Source of the DNA: Haloterrigena turkmenica DSM 5511
GTDB lineage: Archaea; Halobacteriota; Halobacteria; Halobacteriales; Natrialbaceae
Direction of reading: 5' to 3'
Assembly: GCF_000025325.1 (NCBI RefSeq)
Contig: NC_013744.1
Coordinates: 620,001-684,000, forward strand
DNA length: 64,000 nucleotides
Shown here: piece by piece, positions 1 through 8,515 of the stretch
How positions within the stretch are numbered: the first letter of the stretch is position 1
Layout of the letters: each line of letters begins with the position of its first letter
Notes under the pieces: generated by a model
The model's database searches: none
What the model saw: the letters and a program-made list of their open reading frames with translations, nothing else
Told to the model about the DNA's origin: nothing
Made by a program: the position numbers and the translations under genes

Positions 1-198
1 GGTCATCGGTCCGTGGACGATCCGTTCGCCGAAGTCCCGCTCTCGGGCGTGTTCCCGGTTCGTGTGGAGTTCGTTCCAGTCGCCGGTCGTCGCAGCGTGC
101 ATCACGACGTCTGTCTCGGTGATGGTCCTGCCGGGACTGTGGAACGTCTGGCCCTTTTCGAACTCCTCGAAGTGATGCGGCTCGTAGCTGTACGCCAT
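1..198 (-). CDS. MaoC-family dehydratase, C-terminal part beyond the left edge
   Basis: The 66 visible residues are the N-terminal part of a MaoC-like hot-dog hydratase; the frame runs open through base 1. The visible end carries the family motif HGPMT, and an upstream TGDWN..HTN stretch matches the substrate-entry region of (R)-specific enoyl-CoA hydratases. Such enzymes hydrate trans-2-enoyl-CoA or act in related acyl-CoA steps in the cytoplasm. The ATG at 198 is preceded by a good ribosome site (GGAGGTG) and a TATA-like AGATATTTG about 30 bases upstream. It is divergent from the acyl-CoA dehydrogenase at 319. The substrate cannot be told from this fragment. Confidence 0.85.
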   Translation of the reverse strand, partial: MAYSYEPHHFEEFEKGQTFHSPGRTITETDVVMHAATTGDWNELHTNREHARERDFGERIVHGPMT

Positions 199-318
199 AC
201 CGGCACCTCCTCGAGGATTCACAAATATCTTTGTCCGTGATCGACCGACGGTTCTGAATCGAACCCGACCCCGTGCGAAGAGGAACAGCTATAGGAGAAA
301 CGGGAGAAATCGTCTAGC

Positions 319-1464
319 ATGGACTTCAGCTTTACCGACGAGCAACGCCAGATCGTCGAGATGGTCGAGGAGTTCATCGACGAAGAAGTCGTGCCAATCG
401 CCGACGAGATCGACCACACCGACGAGTTTCCCCGCGAGCTGGTCGACGAACTCGCGGAACTCGGACTGATGGGGATGCCCTTCCCCGAAGAGTACGGCGG
501 CGCCGGACTCGACTATCACGCCTACCCGGCGGCCCTCGAGGAGATCTCGCGGGGTTCGGGCGGTCTGGGCACGATCGTCGCCGCGCACACCTCGCTGGCG
601 GGGAACATGCTCTACGAGTTCGGTGACGAGTCCCAGAAGAAGGAGTATCTGACGCCGCTGGCCGAGGGCCGCGACATCGGCGCGTTCGCGCTCTCGGAGG
701 CCGGCGCGGGCAGCGACGTGCCGGCGATGGAGACCACGGCGGAGAAAGCGGGCGACGAGTACGTCGTCAACGGCGGCAAGCTCTGGATCTCGAACGGTTC
801 CGTGGCCGACACGGTCACGCTGTTCGCCAAAACGGACCCGGACGCGGGCAGTAAGGGCATCTCGTCGTTTATCGTCCGTCCCGAGGAGGACGACGGCTTC
901 ATCGTCGAGGGCACCGAGGAGAAACTCGGCGACAAGGGGTGTCCCACTGCCGAACTCCGGTTCGACGACCTGCGAATTCCCGAGAACCGACTCCTCGGCG
1001 AGGAGGGCGAGGGCTTCGTGCAGGCGCTGAAGACGCTCAACGGGGGTCGGATCACCATCGCCGCCCGGTCGGTCGGGATCGCGCAGGCGGCCCTGGACGA
1101 GGCGCGGAAGTACAGCCAGGACCGCGAGCAGTTCGATCGACCGATCTCGGACTTCCAGGCGATCCAGCACAAACTGGCCGACATGGACACGAAGACGCGC
1201 GCGGCTCGGCTGCTCATGCACGACGCGGCCGACAGGAAGATGCGCGGCGAGAACTTCGTCAAGGAGGCCGCACAGGCCAAGCTCTACGCCAGCGAGGTGA
1301 GCCGCGAGATCGCCAACGAGGGCATCCAGATCCACGGCGGCTACGGCTACACCAAGGACTTCGCCGCCCAGCGGTTCTACCGCGACGCCAAGCTCAACGA
1401 GATCTACGAGGGCACCAGCGAAGTGCTGCGGAACACGATCGCGCGGGAACTGCTGAACGCCTGA
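319..1464 (+). CDS. Acyl-CoA dehydrogenase
   Basis: A 381-residue flavoprotein of usual family length. It oxidises acyl-CoA to trans-2-enoyl-CoA and passes electrons to electron-transfer flavoprotein. The N-terminal helical domain (about 1-110), the middle beta domain (ALSEAGAGSD near 130) and the C-terminal helical domain with QIHGGYGYT and YEGTSEV near 345-370 are all present; the glutamate of YEGTSE is the usual catalytic base. The ATG at 319 lies about 25-30 bases after a TATA-like AGCTATAGG, so the mRNA is probably leaderless. Neighbours (MaoC, methylmalonyl-CoA mutase) suggest short or branched-chain acyl-CoA oxidation. A second, more distant copy lies at 13726-14850. Confidence 0.93.
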   Translation: MDFSFTDEQRQIVEMVEEFIDEEVVPIADEIDHTDEFPRELVDELAELGLMGMPFPEEYGGAGLDYHAYPAALEEISRGSGGLGTIVAAHTSLAGNMLYEFGDESQKKEYLTPLAEGRDIGAFALSEAGAGSDVPAMETTAEKAGDEYVVNGGKLWISNGSVADTVTLFAKTDPDAGSKGISSFIVRPEEDDGFIVEGTEEKLGDKGCPTAELRFDDLRIPENRLLGEEGEGFVQALKTLNGGRITIAARSVGIAQAALDEARKYSQDREQFDRPISDFQAIQHKLADMDTKTRAARLLMHDAADRKMRGENFVKEAAQAKLYASEVSREIANEGIQIHGGYGYTKDFAAQRFYRDAKLNEIYEGTSEVLRNTIARELLNA

Positions 1465-1541
1465 CCCGCCGCGAACGGCCGAACTGACGTCGAGGGCGGC
1501 TCGAGAGAGCGCTCCGCTCCGAACAGGGATACCGCGCGCCG

Positions 1542-2636
1542 TTACTCTTCGGACACTGAGTCCTCGAGTTCGAGCTCGTCGACGCACTCCTCGACCGGCG
1601 CGAGCACGTCGGCGGCGATGGTGTAGGGATCGGTCTCGCCCTTGCGGACGGCCTCGACCAGTTCGTCGACGCCGCCGGCGGCCGCGAGCCGGTCTTCGAG
1701 CATGGCGTGGACGTCCTCGCGCAGCAGCGTGCGGATCTCCTCGGCGTAGCGCTGGCGGGTCATCACAGCCCGCGTTCCGGAGTCGACGAGGTACCGCTGG
1801 TGGTCCTCGAGCGCGTCGATAAACGCCTCGACGCCCTCGCCCTTCGTCGCGACGGTCTCGACGATCGGCGGGGTCCACCCCTCGTCCTCGTCTCCGTCCT
1901 CGTCGTCCTCTGGGTCCCAGTCGTCGTGGGCGTCGATGACCTCCTGACTGTGGTGGCCGCCACCGCCGGCGCCGCCCGTGCCGCCCCCCTCGCCGAGCTG
2001 GATCATATCGCGCAGTTCCCGGACGGTCCGGTCGGCGCCGTCCCGGTCGGCCTTGTTGACCACGAAGACGTCGGCGATCTCGAGGATGCCGGCCTTCAGC
2101 GTCTGGACCGCGTCGCCCGACCCCGGCGGAACGAGGACGGTGACCGTATCGGCGGTGCGGACGATGTCGATCTCGTTCTGGCCGGCGCCGACGGTCTCGA
2201 TGATGACCTTGTCCTTACCGAAGGCGTCCATCGCCTTGACGGCGTCCGCGGTAGCCGTCGAGAGACCGCCCAGGGTCCCGCGAGCGCTCATCGAGCGGAC
2301 GAAGACGTCCATGTCGCCGACGGTCGATCCCATCCGGATGCGGTCGCCCAGCACCGCGCCGCCCGTAAACGGTGAGGAGGGGTCGATCGCGATGATCCCG
2401 ACCGTCTCGCCGCGCTCGCGGTAGGTCTCGGCGAGCTTGTCGACCAGCGTCGACTTGCCCGCGCCCGGCGAGCCGGTGATCCCGATCACGTCGGCCTCGC
2501 CGGTGTGGGCGTACAGCTCCGAGACAAGATCCCGATATCCCGGCGAGCGGTTCTCGATCTTCGAGATGACCCGCGCCAGCGCGCGGTGTTCGCCCGCCAG
2601 CAGGTCCTCGAGCAGCGATTCGTGATCCGAACTCAT
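1542..2636 (-). CDS. meaB: Methylmalonyl-CoA mutase-associated GTPase MeaB (ArgK family)
   Basis: A 364-residue G3E-type GTPase that guards and reloads the adenosylcobalamin of methylmalonyl-CoA mutase. The P-loop GSPGAGKST is at about 55-63, IIAIDPSSPF at about 81-90 and the base-recognition motif VNKAD at about 193-197. Odd: residues about 214-253 form a low-complexity insertion, first glycine-rich, then HH, then Asp/Glu-rich, which to my knowledge bacterial MeaB proteins lack. The start at 2636 overlaps the stop of the cobalamin-binding subunit gene by four bases (ATGA), implying coupled translation. An open frame continues upstream to 3017, but that part only shadows the mutase gene. Confidence 0.93.
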   Translation of the reverse strand: MSSDHESLLEDLLAGEHRALARVISKIENRSPGYRDLVSELYAHTGEADVIGITGSPGAGKSTLVDKLAETYRERGETVGIIAIDPSSPFTGGAVLGDRIRMGSTVGDMDVFVRSMSARGTLGGLSTATADAVKAMDAFGKDKVIIETVGAGQNEIDIVRTADTVTVLVPPGSGDAVQTLKAGILEIADVFVVNKADRDGADRTVRELRDMIQLGEGGGTGGAGGGGHHSQEVIDAHDDWDPEDDEDGDEDEGWTPPIVETVATKGEGVEAFIDALEDHQRYLVDSGTRAVMTRQRYAEEIRTLLREDVHAMLEDRLAAAGGVDELVEAVRKGETDPYTIAADVLAPVEECVDELELEDSVSEE

Positions 2637-3049
2637 CGTTTCGGTGCGTTTTCGCGGACGAACTCGACGGTCTCCTCGATCGACGTTCCGGGACCGAAGA
2701 TCTCGGCGACGCCGTCCTCCCTGAGTTCCGCGCGATCCTCCTCGGGGATGACGCCGCCGGCGAGGACGAGCGTGTCCTCCTTCGCGCCGTACTCCTCGAG
2801 CCCGTTCATGATCTTCGGGATGAGCGTGTCGTGAGCTCCAGAGAGAATGGAGATGCCAAGAACGTCGACGTCCTCCTGGACCGCCGCCTGAACGATCTCT
2901 TCGGGCGCTTTGTGCAATCCGGAGTAGATCACTTCGAAGCCGGCGTCGCGAAACGCCCGCGCGATGACGTGAGCGCCGCGATCGTGACCGTCGAGTCCTA
3001 CCTTCGCGACCATACACCGGATGGTTTGCTGCTCGCTCTCGGTACTCAT
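2633..3049 (-). CDS. mcmA2: Methylmalonyl-CoA mutase, small cobalamin-binding subunit
   Basis: A 138-residue B12-binding domain made as a separate protein, as is usual in archaea. The lower-ligand signature D20-G-H22-D-R-G25, the S67-I-L69 motif and G98-G99 are visible; H22 should coordinate cobalt. With the large subunit at 3761-5461 it would interconvert (R)-methylmalonyl-CoA and succinyl-CoA, the last step of propionyl-CoA assimilation. The start at 3049 is chosen because the B12 domain begins within ten residues; a longer frame upstream has no matching sequence and runs into the promoter region of the GNAT gene. It is first in a two-gene unit with meaB. Confidence 0.94.
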   Translation of the reverse strand: MSTESEQQTIRCMVAKVGLDGHDRGAHVIARAFRDAGFEVIYSGLHKAPEEIVQAAVQEDVDVLGISILSGAHDTLIPKIMNGLEEYGAKEDTLVLAGGVIPEEDRAELREDGVAEIFGPGTSIEETVEFVRENAPKR

Positions 3050-3208
3050 GTCCCTGCCTTTCACGTGCCCCGGTATGATTCTATCGGAAACCGGAGCGAA
3101 ACTCCGCGGACTTGCAGAAGTGAAACTCGATTTGCAACGGGCGTTGCTCGATTCGGGGTTTCCGAGGCGGTGGAAACAATTAATTCGACTCATGTGGAGA
3201 GGTAGCGT

Positions 3209-3733
3209 ATGGCAATCCGCGAAGCGACCGTCGACGACATCGACGCGATCCAGAGCGTGGCAGAGGAATCGTGGACGCGGGACTATCCCGACATACTGAG
3301 CCGGGAATCCATTCAGGACGGCCTCGGCGAGTGGTACTCGGAAGAGCGAATCAGGGACTCGATCGTCTGGGCGCGGGCACTCATGCTCGTCGCCGAGCGG
3401 GACGACGAGATCGTCGGGTTCGCTCACGCGACCTGGGACACTAACGCGGACGTGGGGAACATCCTCCGCGTGTACGTCGGACCGGACGCTCGCGGCGACG
3501 GGATCGGGCGACGGTTACTTCAGGAGACCTGTCAGACGCTCTTCGAACAGGGGGTCGAGCGGATCAACGCGATGGTCCTCGACGCGAACGAACTGGGGAA
3601 GGCCTTCTACGACGATTTCGGCTTCGAGCGGACCGATACCGAGGAGATATCGATCGGTGGGGACAGCTATCGGGAGTGTACGTACGCCCTCGAGCGCGAG
3701 TCGTACTCGACCGAGCGCGCCGAAACGGCGTGA
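3209..3733 (+). CDS. GNAT-family N-acetyltransferase
   Basis: A 174-residue single-domain GNAT enzyme that transfers an acetyl group from acetyl-CoA to an unknown amine. The N-terminal strand-helix starts with IREATVDDIDAI, and the acetyl-CoA loop is seen as VGPDARGDGIGRRLL (R/Q-x-x-G-x-G/A type) near residues 90-104. The C-terminal part (NELGKAFYDDFGF) matches the family's last helix-strand. It sits between the two mutase subunit genes, on the opposite strand to both. A role in acylation control of the mutase module is possible but pure inference. Confidence 0.88.
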   Translation: MAIREATVDDIDAIQSVAEESWTRDYPDILSRESIQDGLGEWYSEERIRDSIVWARALMLVAERDDEIVGFAHATWDTNADVGNILRVYVGPDARGDGIGRRLLQETCQTLFEQGVERINAMVLDANELGKAFYDDFGFERTDTEEISIGGDSYRECTYALERESYSTERAETA

Positions 3734-3760
3734 TCGGCGTCTCCCGCGATTCGACGCCGT

Positions 3761-5461
3761 TCAGACGGGCGTGATGTTCTCTTGGTAGGCGCCATAGTGG
3801 TCCTCGAACACCTGCATGATCTCGCCCATCGAGGCGTAGGCCTTCACCGCGTCGATGATGGAGGGCATCACGTTCTCGTCGCTCTCGATCGCGTCCGACA
3901 GCGCCGCGAGCGTCGCCTCCACTGCCTCGTCGTCGCGGTCGGCTTTCACTTCCTCGAGGCGCGCGAGCTGGCGCTCGCGGGTCGTCTCGTCGACCTCGAG
4001 CGTGTCCGGGGACGTGTCTTCCTCGATAGTGAACTCGTTGACGCCGACGACGACCTCCTCGCCGCGTTCGACCCGCTGTTGATACTCGTAGCTGGCCTCG
4101 CCGATCTCGCGGTGGAAGTACCCCTGGTCGATCCCCTCGAGGACGCCGTCGCGAACCGAGCCGTCGCCCATCTCGCGGATCTCCTCGATGTAGCCCATGA
4201 TCTCCGCCTCGAGTTCGTTCGTGAGTTTCTCGATGGCGAAGCTGCCGCCCATCGGATCGACGATGTCGGCCGCGCCCGACTCTTCGGAGATGATCTGTTG
4301 GGTCCGGAGCGCGACGCGGACGGCCTCCTCGCTCGGAAGCGCCAGCGCCTCGTCGAAGCTGTTGGTGTGCAGCGACTGGGTGCCGCCGAAGACGGCCGCC
4401 AGTGCCTGGATCGTCACCCGGGCGATGTTGTTCAGCGGCTGCTGGGCGGTCAGCGACTGGCCCGCCGTCTGGGTATGGAATTTCATTCGCTTGGACTCGT
4501 CGCGCTCGGCGTCGTACCACTCCTCCATCACGCGGGCGTAGATCCGACGGGAGGCACGGAACTTCGCGATCTCCTCGAAGATGGAGTTGTGACAGTTGAA
4601 GAAGAAGGAGAGCAGCGGTGCGAACTCGTCGACCTCGAGGCCTCGGTCGAGGCAGTCCTCGACGTAGGCGAAGCCGTCGGCGAGCGTGAACGCCGCCTCC
4701 TGGACGGCCGTCGAACCGGCCTCGCGGATGTGATACCCCGAGATGGAGACCGGGTGGAACTTGGGCGTCTCCTCAGTGGCGTATTCGATGGTGTCGGTAA
4801 CGATATCCAGCGAGGGTTCCGGCGGGATCACCCACTCCCGCTGGGCGATGAACTCCTTGAGCATGTCGTTCTGGAGGGTGCCCCGAATCTCATCGCGCGG
4901 GACGCCCTGCTGGTCGGCCAGCGCGATGTACATCGCGTAGACGACCGCCGCGGAGGGGTTGATCGTAAAGGAGGTGGAGACCTCGCCGACGTTGATCCCG
5001 TCGAAGAGGATCTCCATGTCCCGTAGCGTGTCGACCGCGACGCCCTCCTTGCCGACCTCGCCCTCGCTCATCGGAGCGTCCGAGTCCAGTCCCATCAGCG
5101 AGGGCATGTCGAACGCCGTCGAGAGTCCGGTCTGGCCCTCGTCGATCAGGTAGTGAAAGCGCTCGTTGGTCTCCTCGGCGGTACCGAAGCCGGCGAACTG
5201 GCGCATCGTCCACGTCCGCCCGCGGTACATCGTCGGATACGGCCCGCGGGTGTACGGCGGCTCACCGGGGAAGCCGAGGTCCTCGTCGAAGTCGAGATCC
5301 GCGATGTCTTCGGGCGTGTAGAGGCGGTCTACCTCGTGGTTCGAGACGGTCGCGAACCGCTCCTTCCGCTCGCCGTGGGCCTCGAGAATCGGCTCGAGGG
5401 TGTTCTCCTCCCACTCCGCGCGCTGCTCGCGGATATCGTCGAGCTCGTCGTCGTCGAACAT
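3761..5461 (-). CDS. mcmA1: Methylmalonyl-CoA mutase, large catalytic subunit
   Basis: A 566-residue TIM-barrel subunit that binds methylmalonyl-CoA; it lacks the B12 domain, which is encoded at 2633-3049. Family landmarks: RGPYPTMYRGRTWTMRQFAG near 80-100, GLSTAFDMP, SFTINPSAA, NDMLKEFIAQ, ISGYHIREAG and RMKFHTQTAGQSLTAQQP. Start choice: in-frame ATGs lie at 5473 and 5461 and a TTG at 5482. I chose 5461 because the TATA-like TTTAGAA lies 27-33 bases upstream of it, and the protein then begins MFDDDELDD. The two subunit genes are on the same strand but separated by the oppositely oriented GNAT gene. Confidence 0.94.
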   Translation of the reverse strand: MFDDDELDDIREQRAEWEENTLEPILEAHGERKERFATVSNHEVDRLYTPEDIADLDFDEDLGFPGEPPYTRGPYPTMYRGRTWTMRQFAGFGTAEETNERFHYLIDEGQTGLSTAFDMPSLMGLDSDAPMSEGEVGKEGVAVDTLRDMEILFDGINVGEVSTSFTINPSAAVVYAMYIALADQQGVPRDEIRGTLQNDMLKEFIAQREWVIPPEPSLDIVTDTIEYATEETPKFHPVSISGYHIREAGSTAVQEAAFTLADGFAYVEDCLDRGLEVDEFAPLLSFFFNCHNSIFEEIAKFRASRRIYARVMEEWYDAERDESKRMKFHTQTAGQSLTAQQPLNNIARVTIQALAAVFGGTQSLHTNSFDEALALPSEEAVRVALRTQQIISEESGAADIVDPMGGSFAIEKLTNELEAEIMGYIEEIREMGDGSVRDGVLEGIDQGYFHREIGEASYEYQQRVERGEEVVVGVNEFTIEEDTSPDTLEVDETTRERQLARLEEVKADRDDEAVEATLAALSDAIESDENVMPSIIDAVKAYASMGEIMQVFEDHYGAYQENITPV

Positions 5462-5685
5462 AGGTGTGAACATCTCCCCCAAGATTCTAAAGTCTTGCCG
5501 TCGGGCGTTCGATCGCGGTGTCGCGGCCGTTATCGTCGTTCGGGCGTCTCGGCCTCCGGATCGGCCGTCGCGGATCGTACGTCGCGTGGCCTCCAGTCGG
5601 CGGAATCGGCCGCGAAACCGATGTGTCCGCCGTAGACGCCCTCACAGCCCTCAATCGTTAAGTGTCGATGTGTGGAATGGTAGGT

Positions 5686-6120
5686 ATGCACACTGCTCTG
5701 TTACCGATCGACGAGAGCGAGACGCGAGCGAAGCGCGCGGCCGAGACGGTGATCTCCCTCCCGGGCGACCCCGAGGAGAAGCGCGTCGTCCTCCTCAACG
5801 TCTCCGAGGAGACGAAACAGCCCTGGTTGCAGGAGTTCGAGACACAGCGCGGTGAGGGCGTTGAGGAGCCCGAACTCCCGGACAGCACGATCGCGGCCTA
5901 CGAACCGCTCGAGGCCGAGGGAATCGACGTAGAGACGCGACTGGAACGCGGCAACATCGCGGAGGAGATCGTCGCGGTCGCCGAGGAGATCGATGCCGAC
6001 AGTATCGTCATGAGCGGCCGGCGGAAGAGCCCGGCCGGCAAGGTGCTGTTCGGGAGCGTCACGCAGTCCGTCCTGCTCAACGCCGAGCGGCCGGTCACGG
6101 TGTTGATGACCGAGGAGTGA
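5686..6120 (+). CDS. Universal stress protein (UspA family)
   Basis: A 144-residue single USP domain. The nucleotide-binding signature G-x2-G-x9-G-[ST] is visible as SGRRKSPAGKVLFGS in the last third, so it probably binds ATP. The start at 5686 (MHTALLPIDES) is preferred over an in-frame ATG at 5662, because a TTAAG TATA-like box lies about 25 bases upstream of 5686 and the USP fold begins directly there. It stands alone between the mutase and the symporter genes. A distant second copy is at 56590-57075. The physiological role is unknown. Confidence 0.88.
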   Translation: MHTALLPIDESETRAKRAAETVISLPGDPEEKRVVLLNVSEETKQPWLQEFETQRGEGVEEPELPDSTIAAYEPLEAEGIDVETRLERGNIAEEIVAVAEEIDADSIVMSGRRKSPAGKVLFGSVTQSVLLNAERPVTVLMTEE

Positions 6121-6168
6121 GCACGGTTCGCCGCCCGCGTGGCGCGAGACCGCAATCGCAGTGGCCCC

Positions 6169-6333
6169 TCACTCCGCCTTCCGGTACTCGACCCAGCTGA
6201 ACGCCGCGAGGACGATCCAGCCGACGGCGATGAGCGCGGTCACCCGATTGCCGTTGGTCGCGGCGACCGAAGCGGTGCCGAGACCGACGAGGAGCCAGAC
6301 CGCCGTGCCGATTTTGGATCCGAAGAGTTGCAT
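6169..6333 (-). CDS. Small two-helix membrane protein (54 residues) behind the symporter
   Basis: A 54-residue frame starts 13 bases after the symporter stop on the same strand. The protein begins MQLFGSKIGTAVWLLVGL, has a first hydrophobic helix (about 8-24), a short polar NGNR turn, a second hydrophobic helix (about 31-46) and ends EYRKAE. This hairpin shape, the tight spacing to the symporter and normal haloarchaeal codon use make it a likely real gene, perhaps a third partner of the SSS transporter or an independent small membrane protein. I do not recognise its family. Confidence 0.6.
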   Translation of the reverse strand: MQLFGSKIGTAVWLLVGLGTASVAATNGNRVTALIAVGWIVLAAFSWVEYRKAE

Positions 6334-6346
6334 AGCCAGAGAGGCG

Positions 6347-8011
6347 TTACCAGGGCTGAACGCCCCACCAGAGGATCGGGAGCATGAGCACTGCGAGGAC
6401 GATCAGCGGTAGCGCGCTGTTGAAGCGTTCGACGCCGTCATCGGGGTAGCCGTGCATCTCGTTGATGAGCGATGCGTTGTCGGCCGGTTCGACGTCGAGC
6501 GCCTCGATCCGTTCGGCGGCGAGCGAGACCACGACGAACGTGATGATCGACACCGGGAACGCGATCATGATCGCGTCGATCCCGACGGCCGCCGTCAGCC
6601 CTTCGCCGCCGGCGGTGATCCCGCTGAACGCGTGCGGAGAGAGCAGGACGACGGTAACGAAGCCGACGACGCTCGAGGCGATCGCACCGTATCGATTTGC
6701 GCGGGCCGACCAGACGCCGAGCACGATGACCGGCGTGATCGCGGCCGCGCTGACCGCGAACGCCCACAGGATACTCACGACGAGGAACGCGGGCGGATTG
6801 AGCGCGATCAGCGCGATGACGAGGCCAGCACCGATGACGGACGCGTAACCGAACTGCGTCTTGCGATCTTCGCTGACATCGAGTTCGAAGGCTTCGACGA
6901 TGTCGTTCGCGACTGCGGCGCTGATAGCGAGCATGTGCCCGCTCACGGTCGAGAGCCCGCCGGCGACCGCACCGGCGATGACGTAGCCGGTGACCGAGTT
7001 GCCGTTGAACGCGAAGTTGAGATAGAAGATCATCTTGTCCAAGTCGGCGTCGGCGACCTCGTAGCCCTGGTTCTCGAGCCAGAAGACGCCGGCGAACGCG
7101 ACGGAGTACATCGTCGCGAACATCAGGCCGGTCACGAAGATGAACCAGAAGACGGTCTTCCGCCCCGCCTCGACGTCGCGGCTGGTGAAGATGCGTTGGG
7201 CAAGGTGTGGCATCCCGATGGGGCCCAGCGTCATCGCCAGGAACATCGCGAAGTACCAGCGGGTGTCGAACGCCATGCCGAAGAAGCCGGGGTTGGATTC
7301 CTGCATCTCCGGAACGAGGTCACCGTAGCCCAGCGGCGGGAAGAACCAGCCGCTCGAGCCGAGCTGATTGAGAACGAACATCATCGGGATTAACGCCGCG
7401 GTGAGCATGATCCAGAACTGGAGGGCAGAGTTGTAGGAGACGCCCCACATGCCGGCGATGACGACGTATCCCGTCACCAGCGCCGCGATGGCGAACAGCG
7501 AGAGGGTGTAGTCCCAGCCGAGCAGCACCTCCATAATCTGAGCCAGCCCGATGAACTGACCGAGCGCGTACATCAACATCACGAACACGATGAGCAGCGC
7601 CATCACTACGGACATCGTGTTTCCATACCGGTCCTTACAGAACGTCGCCGGCGTGTACGATCCCAGTCGACGGAGCGTCTGGCCGTACAGGATGACGATC
7701 AACGGGATCGACAGCAGGAAGTTCGTCCAGACCGCCAGGAACGGTATCTGGACCGTGATCATCAACGCGACGACGCCCATGAACGTCGCCAGGCTCTCCC
7801 AGGTGGCGGAGATCGCGGAGCCGTTGACGAACGGACCGATGGTTCGACCGGCGACCATGTAGTCGTCCGTCCCCTTGATGTTGTTCTTCATGTAGTAACT
7901 GATCCCGTAGTAGACGACGAACGTCGCCCCGACGATCAGCATGGGAACGAGCAGATCGGTGAACGTCTCCTGGAACGGATACTCGCCGGTCTGCTGTAGT
8001 AGCTTAGTCAT
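6347..8011 (-). CDS. Sodium:solute symporter (SSS family), large subunit
   Basis: A 554-residue polytopic permease with about 13 predicted membrane helices, related to the acetate/pyruvate/proline branch of SSS transporters. Typical features are DDYMVAGRTIGPFVNGSAI after the first helix and a GLSTVSGHMLAISAAVANDI segment late in the core. It would take up a small organic acid with Na+. The start at 8011 gives an 8-base overlap with the upstream small subunit gene and leaves a GGTGAT ribosome-like site 8 bases before it; 8017 is an alternative. Neighbouring dehalogenases and acyl-CoA enzymes fit a carboxylate substrate, but the substrate is not shown by sequence. Confidence 0.92.
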   Translation of the reverse strand: MTKLLQQTGEYPFQETFTDLLVPMLIVGATFVVYYGISYYMKNNIKGTDDYMVAGRTIGPFVNGSAISATWESLATFMGVVALMITVQIPFLAVWTNFLLSIPLIVILYGQTLRRLGSYTPATFCKDRYGNTMSVVMALLIVFVMLMYALGQFIGLAQIMEVLLGWDYTLSLFAIAALVTGYVVIAGMWGVSYNSALQFWIMLTAALIPMMFVLNQLGSSGWFFPPLGYGDLVPEMQESNPGFFGMAFDTRWYFAMFLAMTLGPIGMPHLAQRIFTSRDVEAGRKTVFWFIFVTGLMFATMYSVAFAGVFWLENQGYEVADADLDKMIFYLNFAFNGNSVTGYVIAGAVAGGLSTVSGHMLAISAAVANDIVEAFELDVSEDRKTQFGYASVIGAGLVIALIALNPPAFLVVSILWAFAVSAAAITPVIVLGVWSARANRYGAIASSVVGFVTVVLLSPHAFSGITAGGEGLTAAVGIDAIMIAFPVSIITFVVVSLAAERIEALDVEPADNASLINEMHGYPDDGVERFNSALPLIVLAVLMLPILWWGVQPW

Positions 8012-8306
8012 CGTCATCACCCGGTTCGACTCCGACTTCACCGGTCGGTCCGGCCGCGTCCACTGAGGCCTTCAGTTGCGCTTTTTCCTCCATGATGGAG
8101 GTCGTGATATACCGGTAGTAGATCCAGTACAGGACGAACATTACCGCCGGGCCACCGGCTACCAACCAGAAGTAGTGGAACGGGAACCCCAAGACCGTGA
8201 GATCGGGGGTCCCGAACATGGTGAACCAGATCCCCGCGTTAATGACGGCGATAAGCGCTAACGCAGCGCCCAGTGATGCGAGCGCTTCTTTGGTATGTGT
8301 TTGCAT
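8004..8306 (-). CDS. Small subunit of the SSS symporter (DUF3311/DUF4212-like)
   Basis: A 100-residue protein with two hydrophobic helices (about 10-33 and 43-66) joined by a VLGFPFHYFW motif, like the small partner proteins coded just before SSS permeases. The C-terminal tail ends in GDDDD. Its stop overlaps the start of the permease gene, which argues for coupled translation and a two-component transporter. The upstream DNA (8307-8345) is AT-rich with a TTAATACTT promoter-like box on this strand. Confidence 0.8.
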   Translation of the reverse strand: MQTHTKEALASLGAALALIAVINAGIWFTMFGTPDLTVLGFPFHYFWLVAGGPAVMFVLYWIYYRYITTSIMEEKAQLKASVDAAGPTGEVGVEPGDDDD

Positions 8307-8515
8307 ACACTACGTCTTGTCATAATGCAAGTATTAAGTTCTTATGCCTAGATTGTCCTATTACTTCCTCATAGACAGACTATATTCGGATATTCCTAAC
8401 GAAAGTGCTAATTTAAAAGAGCGTTTAATCTCGGAATTCGGCGGACACGGCCGATTCGTTGGTCCGCGAACGATCGTCAGTCCGAGACGATACTCTCGAG
8501 TCGGGTCGCGGATCG
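8307..8515. promoter_or_regulatory. AT-rich promoter region upstream of the symporter operon
   Basis: Bases 8307-8440 are far more AT-rich than the surroundings. On the minus strand a TTAATACTTG box lies about 25-35 bases before the symporter small-subunit ATG at 8306. On the plus strand short open frames begin here, but they lack codon bias and run antisense into the dehalogenase gene, so I regard them as non-coding. Confidence 0.5.

Noticed and set aside
3782-5026. Long plus-strand frame over the mutase large-subunit gene
   Set aside because: Shadow of mcmA1; repetitive Leu/Asp/Val/Arg composition typical of antisense reading.
5461-5482. Longer N-terminus of the mutase large subunit (TTG 5482 or ATG 5473)
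   Set aside because: The TATA-like box is too close for a transcript that includes these starts; 5461 gives the correct leaderless distance and a family-like first helix.
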